Origin: Hyphomicrobiales bacterium
Lineage (GTDB): Bacteria > Pseudomonadota > Alphaproteobacteria > Rhizobiales > Beijerinckiaceae
Direction: 5' to 3'
DNA length: 17,978 nucleotides
NCBI GenBank assembly: GCA_947374125.1
Contig: CANCAR010000031.1
Span: 1-17,978, forward strand
The position numbers were made by a program, and so were the translations under genes. Of this stretch, positions 7,417 through 15,716 are shown one piece after another (positions within the stretch are counted from its first letter, which is position 1; the number at the start of each line of letters is the position of its first letter). Under the pieces are notes generated by a model. The model ran no database searches and was not told the DNA's origin. It saw only the letters and a program-made list of their open reading frames with translations.

Positions 7417-10400
7417 TCCTCCCCTTCCTTTTCCGAACCGCCACCGGTCAGCGACCATTCCCTTACCCGCGCGAGATGATCATATTTCGCATGATCTTTC
7501 AGAAATTCCGGGTAGGGCCGCGATGAAAATGGACGAGCCCCGTTCCAAAAATCGTCGATTAATTCTAGAAATTCAGCAAAATGCTGCTCTACGAGTTCAT
7601 CAGATTCAGTCGATTTTTGAGATGCAAAGATCAAACGTTCGCTTCCTCCGGCTTTGCCACCTAATTTCACATAAGCCAATGCCTCATTGCTTCGGCCAAT
7701 CAATCCCTTAAACGCGTCACGCTTCAGCATCGCTGCCTCAAGGGTCAATTGCGGTGAAAAGCCGGTCTTTACTTGCCGAGCGGTAGGTACGCCTCCAGTC
7801 TTAAAATCAATCACCGAGAAGCCTTCGCCACTATGCATCTCGATCCGATCAGCCTGTCCCGTTAGCGTAAACATTCCTCCACGTGGCAATTCGAACGTTA
7901 ATGCACCATGTTTCTCAACGGAAATCGGGGCAGCTAGCCTTTCCCTACGCTTCATATCCCAAGCAATAAACCATTCAGCTGATTGACAAAATCTTGGCCA
8001 CCAGAAGGCATTAAAGAGAGGTTCTTCAGAAATCGGCATGAAAACATCGCGTCCAATTGCCAGCAGCTTTTCAATTGGATGTTTAGGTTGTTCAAGTGGC
8101 CATGACTGAGCGAACTGTGCAACGGCAGCATGAAATACCAACCCAAGTTCACGCGCGCCAATTTCCACACCGAGTTGATCCAGTGGATCAAGCCTTAAAA
8201 CGTGCTTTGCATAGATCGAATAGGGGTCACGTCGGAGCGTCTCGATCTCTGTCACGCTCAATTTGTTAGGCAACAAGTCCCGAGCTGGCTGAGGTCGAGG
8301 CTGATGAAGTAAAGGGGCTGGCTTCACTTCATCGAGTTTTCGCCCCAATTCCAATATTGCTTTCCCTCGATTAAGAACGGGCTCGAACGAAGCTTCACCT
8401 GCCACAGCCCTCATCCGCTGAAGGAAACGGGACGCAACCGTTGGGGAACCGGACCGCTTGATCGCACGAGTCATAATGACTTCTCTCGCACCCATTAACT
8501 CGACAAGATCGTGGGCCGTTTGGCCGATCCGTTGTTCAGGGGCAGGTAAATCAAGCTCTTCCCTCCAAGGTCGGTTGAGGAAGGGATCCGTTTGTGTCTC
8601 CGGTGGCCAAACTGTTTCATCCAAGCCTCCCAAGATAACCAGATCGACCGGCATTAGCCTAGCTTCAAGTAGCCCCCATAATTTTATTCTTGAATGAAAT
8701 TTACCGCTTCTTGAGACGTTTATTCCCGCCATTAATTGCTCAAAAAAGCTAGGAAGCTCTTTAAGCGATCCAAGTATTTCGAGGCTGCTGCTTTGTCTCG
8801 TAACATTGAATAAATCAGTTGCAGCTTCGGCTCCCTCCAGATCATCAAATGCTTCGATACTATCCGGTTTAGCCGCCACCTGGCGAACGGCCGTCTCAAG
8901 AACAGCCAGCAAGTCCACTAGATTCGAGTCCCGATCGGAATTAAACGTACCGAAAATCAATTCGAGCTGAGTAATAACCGCATTTGCCGCCGCCCAATCT
9001 TCCGAATTGAAACTTTTTTCGGGCAAAGGCGCACGTCGTTTCTGTTCGTCCCAACTTGAACGTGCAAGTGCCTCGCGAATACTCGCTAGACCATTATGAC
9101 GAATTGGCGCTCGCAATAGCCCAACATCGATCGCAGTCTTGCCTTTTTCAAAGACCTCGCGGTTAAGCCCAAGCGCGGTTCCAGGGCTATTCAATAGTGC
9201 AAGCGTTGTAACGGGCGAAAAATTGTCGGCGGCTGCTCCTATAACTAATCGAGATAGGACGCCAGCATCGCTACGAGAGAGCGGAACGCCTCCGGAATCA
9301 TCAACAGTAATATTCCAGCGCCGCAACTCTCCCCCAACCCTTTCGGCAAGGGTACGGTCAGGGGTAATCAGTGCCGCGGTCTTTCCTGGCATTTCAAGAG
9401 CACCACGAAGCGCTATGGCGATTGCCAGCGCCTCTTCCCGTTCTTGCTCCGCCTCTACGACCGCGATATTATCCAACGCATAAGAAAGACTTTCGTCGGA
9501 TATGCGCAAGGAACGAGAGTGCCATAAATCAGTAACATCCGGTGGCAGCATCGCCTCAGATAGAAAAACTTGCCGCGCCCGCATTGATGAATCAGATTCG
9601 CCAAGTTCAATGATATCATTCCTCTGCACCCCAATTGCTTGGATAAGCCGAGCCAATTGTGCCTGCGGATGGCTAGGGTATTTTATTTCACCTCTTTTGC
9701 CAATTAAGAGCTGCCATAACCCCGGATCTATCGACTTATCGAGTCCAGGCAACACCACCGCACCATTCGGAAGACGTGATACAGAAGAAATGAAAGCGCA
9801 GGTTGCGGGCATCGATCCAGTTGAACCTGCAATGATGATTGGCATCTCAGGCCGATCACGATTAAGCCGCTCGGCCTCGGACATGATGATCGTGTGACGC
9901 CGCTCGGCAGCGTCCATAACACCATTCGCTGAACAATATTCAGGCCAATTCTTAGCCGCAATTTCAAGAAAATCTTTCGATATCCGCCAATATTCGTCAG
10001 CAAGGTCGAGGGGTAATAATCTATGGAGATCCTCCCAAGTCTTTCCATGAATCACGAGCGTATCAATCAAATGACCAAGCGCATCAGCAAGCTGCAGACC
10101 GTCCCTTGCCGATTTAGCGACCACGAAGCCACCGGGATCGCTTAGTATGCCTTCGCCTAACTTTTCCGATAATAGAGGATGATCTCCACCCTCGCTAAGG
10201 GTCGTTTCAATCCGACGTGCCCAAATCAGCACCATTTTGGTGAGCGTCAGACGTCGTTGAACGGCGTTAATTTCAGGTAACAGGTAGGACGTATCTGCAA
10301 TTAATTCCATGCCACGTTCAATCAGCAAACGATCCTCAACTCCATCGTTACCCCCAAGGGGAAGTATCTTTGGAAGTAACTGAGTACGTAAAACTCCACC

Positions 10401-10607
10401 GCTTGCGAAAATATCTGAAAGAACGCGAGCTGCGCGCCGCGTCGGTAAAAATATAGTTGCATCAGAAAGCGACAAGGGATTCTTTGGGTCAGGCCAATCC
10501 GGTAAGATGTCGCCATTCGTAATTGATCGTGCAAGTGTATCCAAAAAAGGATCGCCGATCGAGATTGTAAAAACGCGTGGCGAATGTTCGATCATCAACG
10601 TGCTCAT
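7413..10607 (-). CDS. addB: AddB subunit of the AddAB double-strand-break repair nuclease
   Basis: A 1064-residue protein of the alphaproteobacterial AddB type. The N-terminal half is a degenerate helicase-like region (TIFLPTRRAARVLSDIF) without a GKT Walker A motif, as expected for a subunit that scans for recombination hotspots rather than driving translocation. The C-terminal nuclease has SVTEIETLRRDPYSIYA, then LGLVFHAAVAQF (His about 826), GQADRIEMH (Asp about 920) and VIDFKTGG (Asp934, Lys936), then SPQLTLEAAML. The four cysteines that hold an iron-sulfur cluster in Bacillus AddB are not present; no Cys follows FCQSAEW near 874. The gene overlaps murU upstream and addA downstream, both as ATGA, so the three should be translated in coupled fashion and AddA and AddB made together. 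Confidence 0.93.
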   Translation of the reverse strand: MSTLMIEHSPRVFTISIGDPFLDTLARSITNGDILPDWPDPKNPLSLSDATIFLPTRRAARVLSDIFASGGVLRTQLLPKILPLGGNDGVEDRLLIERGMELIADTSYLLPEINAVQRRLTLTKMVLIWARRIETTLSEGGDHPLLSEKLGEGILSDPGGFVVAKSARDGLQLADALGHLIDTLVIHGKTWEDLHRLLPLDLADEYWRISKDFLEIAAKNWPEYCSANGVMDAAERRHTIIMSEAERLNRDRPEMPIIIAGSTGSMPATCAFISSVSRLPNGAVVLPGLDKSIDPGLWQLLIGKRGEIKYPSHPQAQLARLIQAIGVQRNDIIELGESDSSMRARQVFLSEAMLPPDVTDLWHSRSLRISDESLSYALDNIAVVEAEQEREEALAIAIALRGALEMPGKTAALITPDRTLAERVGGELRRWNITVDDSGGVPLSRSDAGVLSRLVIGAAADNFSPVTTLALLNSPGTALGLNREVFEKGKTAIDVGLLRAPIRHNGLASIREALARSSWDEQKRRAPLPEKSFNSEDWAAANAVITQLELIFGTFNSDRDSNLVDLLAVLETAVRQVAAKPDSIEAFDDLEGAEAATDLFNVTRQSSSLEILGSLKELPSFFEQLMAGINVSRSGKFHSRIKLWGLLEARLMPVDLVILGGLDETVWPPETQTDPFLNRPWREELDLPAPEQRIGQTAHDLVELMGAREVIMTRAIKRSGSPTVASRFLQRMRAVAGEASFEPVLNRGKAILELGRKLDEVKPAPLLHQPRPQPARDLLPNKLSVTEIETLRRDPYSIYAKHVLRLDPLDQLGVEIGARELGLVFHAAVAQFAQSWPLEQPKHPIEKLLAIGRDVFMPISEEPLFNAFWWPRFCQSAEWFIAWDMKRRERLAAPISVEKHGALTFELPRGGMFTLTGQADRIEMHSGEGFSVIDFKTGGVPTARQVKTGFSPQLTLEAAMLKRDAFKGLIGRSNEALAYVKLGGKAGGSERLIFASQKSTESDELVEQHFAEFLELIDDFWNGARPFSSRPYPEFLKDHAKYDHLARVREWSLTGGGSEKEGEE

Positions 10608-11347
10608 AAAACACTACGAATGAGTTTCTGTTCGGCATCCGCGATGGCATCGGGCGTACCAACATGTATCCACTCCCCGTCAAGGCGCATCCCAAAAAGT
10701 CGACCAGTTTCGATTGTACGATCAAAGATCATGTTAAGAGAAAATGGCCCATCTGGCGTATCATGGAACAATTCAGGTTTGATCAGAGCTACGCCTGCAT
10801 AAACAAACGGAGCCACGAGTCGTTCAGAGCGACGTACGAGGCTGGCGTCAGGCGACATTACGAAATCCCCTTTGCCAGCATATCCCGTTATCTGGGCGCC
10901 AGATGCTAGGAGTAAGAGAATATCCATTGTTGTCGGATTCCACGCCTCGGCTAGTCGCCTGATATTCGATCGCGGGCCGTCTATCCAAAAAGAATCGGCG
11001 TTGAAAACAAGAAAAGGATTGCAACCCAATGCGCCGAGCGCAAGCTTTATTCCTCCACCAGAATCCAGTAGATGATCTTCCTCGTTAGACAGGACAAGAT
11101 TTTGATCTTTTATACCGGCTGCAAAGCTCCGCATCTGCTCGGGAAGGTGATGAATATTGACCACGACATTTCGAATGCCTACTCGAGATAATGCTTCCAA
11201 TATATAGTTAATCAATGGCTTTCCAGCGACCCTAATAAGCGGTTTTGGAGTGATCTCGGTTAAGGGGCGCATCCTAAGTCCTAGACCAGCCGCAAGTATC
11301 ATCGCGTGATCTGGAAAAAAAATTGTTTTATGGGAAGTAGTTATCAT
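10604..11347 (-). CDS. murU: MurU-like N-acetylmuramate 1-phosphate uridylyltransferase
   Basis: A 247-residue GT-A-fold nucleotidyltransferase. The N-terminal nucleotide-binding signature is AMILAAGLGLRMRPLTE with TPKPL and AGKPL following (about 15-45). LDSGGGIKLAL and VFNADSFW (the metal-binding Asp) come later. Length and motifs fit MurU, which makes UDP-MurNAc from MurNAc-1-phosphate in cell-wall recycling; glucose-1-phosphate thymidylyl or mannose-1-phosphate guanylyl transfer are the alternatives. The context decides it: the gene overlaps (ATGA) the end of a gene whose second half is an AmgK-like sugar kinase, the enzyme that supplies MurNAc-1-phosphate. It also overlaps addB downstream as ATGA. 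The N-terminus is about ten residues longer than usual, but the start fits the overlap. Confidence 0.85.
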   Translation of the reverse strand: MITTSHKTIFFPDHAMILAAGLGLRMRPLTEITPKPLIRVAGKPLINYILEALSRVGIRNVVVNIHHLPEQMRSFAAGIKDQNLVLSNEEDHLLDSGGGIKLALGALGCNPFLVFNADSFWIDGPRSNIRRLAEAWNPTTMDILLLLASGAQITGYAGKGDFVMSPDASLVRRSERLVAPFVYAGVALIKPELFHDTPDGPFSLNMIFDRTIETGRLFGMRLDGEWIHVGTPDAIADAEQKLIRSVL

Positions 11348-12900
11348 TGTTGTGTATTTTCGTTATATAGCTCGGGGCAATAACGGGAAAGCCAATGTCT
11401 TAGACTGGCGAGTGCTGCGTGACGAAGATTGCGATGTAAGTAATTCCGTAACTGTGGGATATATCGCAGGTAGTCTGGCTTGCCATCACGGCGGTCAAGT
11501 CTCACAAAAATTCCAAGTATTTTGATTATCCGTTGTGAAGCATAAATTGCATAAGAAGTAGTAAATTTTGAATAATCAAACATTAGATCACCAGCGTTTC
11601 GTAAACTTACATATCTTTCAAACAATTCCATCTCTAGATCTTCTGAAACGAACACTCGGGCATCTTGTAATAGTGATCCAACATCATAAGCCGGATGCCC
11701 CCAAACAGCATCTTGAATATCGATAATTCCAATTCTCTGTATTCCATTTCTGAATGGCAGCCAAAAAAGATTTGCGGAATGAAAGTCTCGCAACGTCCAG
11801 CTTTTACGTTCAATTAATTGAGGTTCTAACAGCTTTCTCCAGATTGAAAGAAATTCAGCACGTGCCGTTTCAGACACGTGAGCGCTTGAGAGCGTCGGAA
11901 TGAACCAATCAATGAATAGCTCAACCTCAGCTAGCAATGGTTCAAGATCATAGTCTGGTAGCCGATAAAAGCCATTTTGGCGGAGTGGGAGTTCGCGCGA
12001 AACGTCCAGTATATGAAGATGAGCTAATAAACACGCCGCTTCGAGGTAACGCTCGCGAATTGGACCATCGTCTCGCGATATGGCGTCTATTCCTAAGTCC
12101 TCCATCAATACGAGGCCTACGTCATTATTAAAATCAATAATTTCAGGTGCACTAAAATCGTAAGCACGGAGCTGTTCGGCGATGGCAACGAAAGAACTGA
12201 CCGAATCGGATAATCGGGCAAGAGATCGATAGGTCTTGCCCGCGCGAAGCACTGGACCATGTAATGGCTTTGGAGCAACCATCAGGATGGCGGTTCGTCC
12301 ATCCAGATTCAATCGTTCAAAATTGCGTCCTGACGCGTCACCTGCAATGCGTTGGCGCTCAGCCCCACCCCATCCACTTTCATCCAGCAGTTGTCTGATG
12401 GCGATGACGCGATCAAATTGATCGGCAAGCGGACCTAATCCAGCAACATCTATTCGCCTTCCGAGCCCGTTTGTGTCGGGACTAATTGAAAAAGTCAGAT
12501 CCAGTCGATTAAAGTTTAAAAATCTCACGGCCTTTTCCGGCCATTCAAGAACCGTGAGAGCGCCCATTATCGAATCTTCAAAACCTATTTCGATTAGCTC
12601 TTCAGGGTCAGATATTCGATATAAATCAGCGTGTATTATTGTAAAATCGGGTCCATCGTATGACTGCATCACAGTAAAGGTAGGACTTGGTACGTCGAGT
12701 GTAGGTTGTCTTGCAATGGTTCGAATTAGAGCTCGGGCGAAACTCGATTTTCCTGCGCCAAGGTCGCCGGAAAGAGTGATCATAGCTCCGGAGCCAAGCA
12801 AAGGCGCTATGGTTCTGGCTAGATCAATTGTCCCTTCCTCACTATCAACTTCAATGGTCCAAGTTACTTGACCACCATTCATCCAACGCTTGAAAGCCAT
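11344..12900 (-). CDS. tsaE: TsaE-AmgK fusion: t6A ATPase plus cell-wall sugar kinase
   Basis: A 518-residue two-domain protein. Residues about 12-160 are TsaE: P-loop SGDLGAGKSSFARALI (44-59, Lys51), PSPTFTVMQSYD (71-82), HADLYRI (90-96) and LEWPEK (118-123). TsaE is the ATPase that supports N6-threonylcarbamoyladenosine formation on tRNA A37. Residues about 180-510 form an aminoglycoside-phosphotransferase-like kinase with VLMEDLG, the catalytic loop LRDFHSANLFWLP (370-382, Asp372) and the metal site IGIIDIQDAVWG (390-401, Asp394). These match AmgK, the anomeric MurNAc/GlcNAc kinase, and murU follows directly. TsaE alone is about 150-160 residues, so this is a true fusion. Such fusions are known in alphaproteobacteria. 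Start and stop are fixed by TAATG with divL and ATGA with murU. Confidence 0.9.
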   Translation of the reverse strand: MAFKRWMNGGQVTWTIEVDSEEGTIDLARTIAPLLGSGAMITLSGDLGAGKSSFARALIRTIARQPTLDVPSPTFTVMQSYDGPDFTIIHADLYRISDPEELIEIGFEDSIMGALTVLEWPEKAVRFLNFNRLDLTFSISPDTNGLGRRIDVAGLGPLADQFDRVIAIRQLLDESGWGGAERQRIAGDASGRNFERLNLDGRTAILMVAPKPLHGPVLRAGKTYRSLARLSDSVSSFVAIAEQLRAYDFSAPEIIDFNNDVGLVLMEDLGIDAISRDDGPIRERYLEAACLLAHLHILDVSRELPLRQNGFYRLPDYDLEPLLAEVELFIDWFIPTLSSAHVSETARAEFLSIWRKLLEPQLIERKSWTLRDFHSANLFWLPFRNGIQRIGIIDIQDAVWGHPAYDVGSLLQDARVFVSEDLEMELFERYVSLRNAGDLMFDYSKFTTSYAIYASQRIIKILGIFVRLDRRDGKPDYLRYIPQLRNYLHRNLRHAALASLRHWLSRYCPELYNENTQQ

Positions 12901-15311
12901 TACGCAGCCTCTATCGCGGCAGTTTCAGGATTAGTGTTAGTAAAAATGCAGGTAACCGTAGTCCCCTGTCCAGGCTCCGATTCAATTTGGACCATTCCCC
13001 CGTGAAGTTCAACGAGAGCTCGTACGATAGATAGTCCGAGACCTGCTCCCCGATGTCGAGAGCCGAATGAATAGGTTTCAAAACGTTGGAAAACCCTGTC
13101 AATTACGTCGGACGGAATACCGCGACCGGTGTCTTGTACCGAAATTGAGAAACCTACTTCGGATTGGGCAACAGATACAACAATGGCCTGTCCTTCAGAC
13201 GAAAAACCAATTGCGTTTGAAAGGAGGTTGAAAAGTATTTGTCGAACTCTTTTTATATCAATTAAAAAGGAACCAACTGCTTCGTCCATATTGAGTATCA
13301 GATTAATATTGCGCTCTTGTATTCGATCTTGTAACCCCTCGGCTGCTGTAGCAACGACATCTCTAATGTTTGCTGAGGTAAGTTCTAGAACCACCTCACC
13401 TCGATCGAAAGATGCTAAATCGAGGATGTCGTCGATAATGGCCATTAACGCGTTCGAGGATTGAAGGACGTGGCCGATATACTCGCTTTGTCGGTCGGTC
13501 AATGGGCCCGCAACGCCAGAAGCAAGCAATTCTGTAAACCCAATTACGTTGGTGAGAGGTGATCGCAATTGGTATGAGACGTGGTGAACAAAATTCTCCC
13601 TGAGCTGTCCGGCTTGCTCCAATGCCTCATTCCGGTCCTTAAGCGCGCGTTCGATCTGGACACTGGCTGAAACATCCACAAAGGTAACAAGGGTGGCACC
13701 ATCCGGTAACGGCGCAAGCGCGCAATCTATCGTAGAGCCATCGTATCGGTCCATACGGTAAGACTGGCTATGCCGGGCATCGCTAAAGCCAGCTATTCCG
13801 CCTTTAATCGCTGACCAAACATTCGCCTCGGCATATAAGTTGAAAGAAGCAAGAATAATTTCGTCGATATGCGGCTGATTGGACAGAAGCTTCGGTTCAA
13901 GAGACCAAATTGTTTCAAATGCTGGATTGTTTAACTTTAATCGGCCATCCACACCAAACACAGCCACCCCCTCCTTTAAGGAGTCTAGTGTCTCACTTTG
14001 GACTCTCGAAAGTGCGTTAAAATTTGATTGAAGAGCAAATTGCGCCGTCACATCTTCAAAAAGATAGGTAACACCACCTTGCGGATTTGGGTTCACGACC
14101 ACCCGCAATGTTCGACTGCCCGGTAAATACCAAGCCATTTCTCTTGTTTCGAGGGTAAGGTATGCCTCGTGTAAATTTTTCTTCCAACTCTTATAATCCG
14201 CCTGTTCAGGCAACCGCCGCAAATCTCGAAGTCGGTCAAGAATTTCACTATCTGTAGGGCAAGAAAGGGTGAACTCTTCGTCAAACTGCCATAGCTTACG
14301 ATATGCCAAATTGCAAAATTGAAGCCTTTGCTTTTCGTCAAAGATCGCTACTGCCGTTGGCAATTGATCGAGCGTCCGAACGTGGCTCGCCATTTGATTT
14401 TCCATATCGTGACGAGTGGATTCAAGATCTGACACGTCAGATGCGTAACCTATCGTACCGGCTGCCAACGGCGTCTCGACAATATCGTAGATGCGGCGCT
14501 GTCCAGAAACGATCACTGGAACTCGAGCAGTAAAAACTTCATCTAATTCGAGTAAAGCACTCGCTTGCTTAAGCGAGGATGGGTCTAAAAATTCAATCTG
14601 CTTTATAATTACATCCGTAACACTCTCGGCATCGACAGCAAAGATATATGGCTCGTTGACCCAAGTGATTCGACCGTTTCTATCACGTAGCCAAATAGGG
14701 TGAGAGAGCGTATCGAGCATTGCACGGAGTCCAATTGCCTCGATTTTTAAGTTTTCAAGATCATTTGAAAGCTGCAATATTTCTTGACGTTGGGAATTGA
14801 AATCGCGCAGTTGCATCATCGCCTCGCCGGCAACAATACGACCGTCTACATCGACATGAAAACCATTTTGCGCCTGCAAAGCCAGTTGAAACGGCGTACC
14901 CTCGGCCCTTAACGTCTCAATGGCAGCTTCAATAATCTGTGCACGAGAAGGACTCAGCCACGATTCAAATGCAGATAATTGTTCTGAACCGACGCTAGCT
15001 TGCAGCCGCGTAATATCACCCCTTAAAATCGGCTTATCGTCTGCTGCCCAAGTAATGAGCACCCTAGCTTCAGGTAAAGTAACTAGATTGAAAAATCCAA
15101 TCGGCGTTTGGATCGGAAATCCGTTAGGTTTTGAATTTTGATCGCTGGCGGATGATGATTTTGCACGGTGGAATAGCTCGCGGAAGAATAACGTAAAAAA
15201 AAGAAATCCGCCCAACGCCAGCAATACAAACCCGGCATTAGTCGTATTAATTCGGGAAAACCAATCCATAATGGGAATTAACGCGCCATCCAACTCCATC
15301 GTCTGCGCCAC
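12900..15311 (-). CDS. divL: DivL-type PAS regulator, histidine-kinase-like, Tyr at the phospho-acceptor site
   Basis: An 803-residue inner-membrane protein. A single membrane segment (about 26-44) is followed by three recognisable PAS domains (about 196-300, 305-425, 433-550), perhaps with another degenerate one near 75-185. A HisKA dimerisation domain and a HATPase_c domain follow. The H-box reads HHVSYQLRSPLTN: Tyr580 stands where the phosphorylated His belongs. The ATP-binding boxes look intact: N-box FNLLSNAIGF (Asn699), G1 DTGRGI (727-732), F-box VFQRFETY and G2 GAGLGLSIV (755-763). Membrane anchor, PAS array and Tyr substitution match Caulobacter DivL, which binds DivK and controls the CckA-ChpT-CtrA pathway. 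Identity with DivL is inferred. The start is ambiguous: GTG at 15311 (GGGAG 4 bases upstream) or ATG at 15299 (GGAG 11 bases upstream). The stop overlaps tsaE as TAATG. Confidence 0.85.
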   Translation of the reverse strand: MAQTMELDGALIPIMDWFSRINTTNAGFVLLALGGFLFFTLFFRELFHRAKSSSASDQNSKPNGFPIQTPIGFFNLVTLPEARVLITWAADDKPILRGDITRLQASVGSEQLSAFESWLSPSRAQIIEAAIETLRAEGTPFQLALQAQNGFHVDVDGRIVAGEAMMQLRDFNSQRQEILQLSNDLENLKIEAIGLRAMLDTLSHPIWLRDRNGRITWVNEPYIFAVDAESVTDVIIKQIEFLDPSSLKQASALLELDEVFTARVPVIVSGQRRIYDIVETPLAAGTIGYASDVSDLESTRHDMENQMASHVRTLDQLPTAVAIFDEKQRLQFCNLAYRKLWQFDEEFTLSCPTDSEILDRLRDLRRLPEQADYKSWKKNLHEAYLTLETREMAWYLPGSRTLRVVVNPNPQGGVTYLFEDVTAQFALQSNFNALSRVQSETLDSLKEGVAVFGVDGRLKLNNPAFETIWSLEPKLLSNQPHIDEIILASFNLYAEANVWSAIKGGIAGFSDARHSQSYRMDRYDGSTIDCALAPLPDGATLVTFVDVSASVQIERALKDRNEALEQAGQLRENFVHHVSYQLRSPLTNVIGFTELLASGVAGPLTDRQSEYIGHVLQSSNALMAIIDDILDLASFDRGEVVLELTSANIRDVVATAAEGLQDRIQERNINLILNMDEAVGSFLIDIKRVRQILFNLLSNAIGFSSEGQAIVVSVAQSEVGFSISVQDTGRGIPSDVIDRVFQRFETYSFGSRHRGAGLGLSIVRALVELHGGMVQIESEPGQGTTVTCIFTNTNPETAAIEAA

Positions 15312-15318
15312 TCCGCTC

Positions 15319-15331
15319 CCGCGCTGCGCGG
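15319..15331 (-). promoter_or_regulatory. GC hairpin overlapping the divL ribosome binding site
   Basis: CCGCGCAGCGCGG on the minus strand is a perfect inverted repeat around one base and can fold as a short GC stem. Its downstream arm includes the first bases of GGGAG, the candidate Shine-Dalgarno for the GTG at 15311. Folding could lower initiation at that codon. Structure is seen; regulation is inferred. Confidence 0.4.
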
Positions 15332-15613
15332 TCTGATATTAAGTTAACCGCGAATCATCTCCACCATACAATCCCACTGACTCAGAGCGGAAGAGGCGAA
15401 ATATCTGAAACGGGACATTAATTTGTATTTTCGGCGGACAACCTAGATAAATCAGAACCAAGGCTAAAATAATCGTCGTCGACAATTGAGTGATTTTTGG
15501 GCGGATGGCATTTTTCTGACGTGTGGTTATCGAAACATCCGAATGACGTTCGAATAATCTAAGACAAAATTCTTGAACAAAACCCCATCTTTGACGGCAG
15601 GTCGTAAATGTAG

Positions 15614-15628
15614 TTCTCATTATGAGAA
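15614..15628. promoter_or_regulatory. Perfect 15-base dyad, possible operator
   Basis: TTCTCATTATGAGAA is a perfect 7-bp inverted repeat with one central base, about 300 bases upstream of divL and 33 bases beyond the ahcY terminator. The symmetry and size fit a dimeric repressor site. No promoter boxes were confidently placed around it, and no binding protein can be named. Confidence 0.35.
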
Positions 15629-15660
15629 GAACACTTATTCGAAATTCAATACCCAGAAAT

Positions 15661-15688
15661 AGAAAAACGGCCCAACTTTGGGGCCGTT
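15661..15688 (-). terminator. Intrinsic terminator of ahcY
   Basis: On the minus strand AACGGCCC and GGGCCGTT pair as a perfect 8-bp stem with a 7-base loop, followed directly by a run of Ts and an AT-rich stretch. It begins 28 bases after the ahcY stop codon. It should end the EIIA-HPr-ahcY transcripts and separate them from the divL operon. Confidence 0.9.
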
Positions 15689-15716
15689 CAATTTTCTAAT
15701 TATCAAACTCCAAAAC

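Larger units (their letters stand above)
15312..15716. other. 405-base gap between ahcY and divL
   Basis: No convincing gene lies here. From the ahcY side it holds the ahcY terminator (15661-15688), a perfect dyad (15614-15628), a GAATC site (15352-15356), a TTAACC half-site (15344-15349) and a GC hairpin over the divL ribosome binding site (15319-15331). It should contain the promoter of the divL-addA operon, but I could not pick -35/-10 boxes with confidence. A 93-codon minus-strand frame (15339-15620) lacks a ribosome binding site and is judged spurious. Confidence 0.6.

Noticed and set aside
7416..7458. Longer addA start at 7458
   Set aside because: It would overlap addB by 46 bases and add residues not seen in AddA; the ATGA overlap at 7413-7416 with purine-rich bases upstream is a better start.
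15339..15620. 93-codon minus-strand frame between ahcY and divL with a short hydrophobic stretch
   Set aside because: No ribosome binding site; its ATG lies inside the 15-base dyad; the composition looks random and no family is recognisable.
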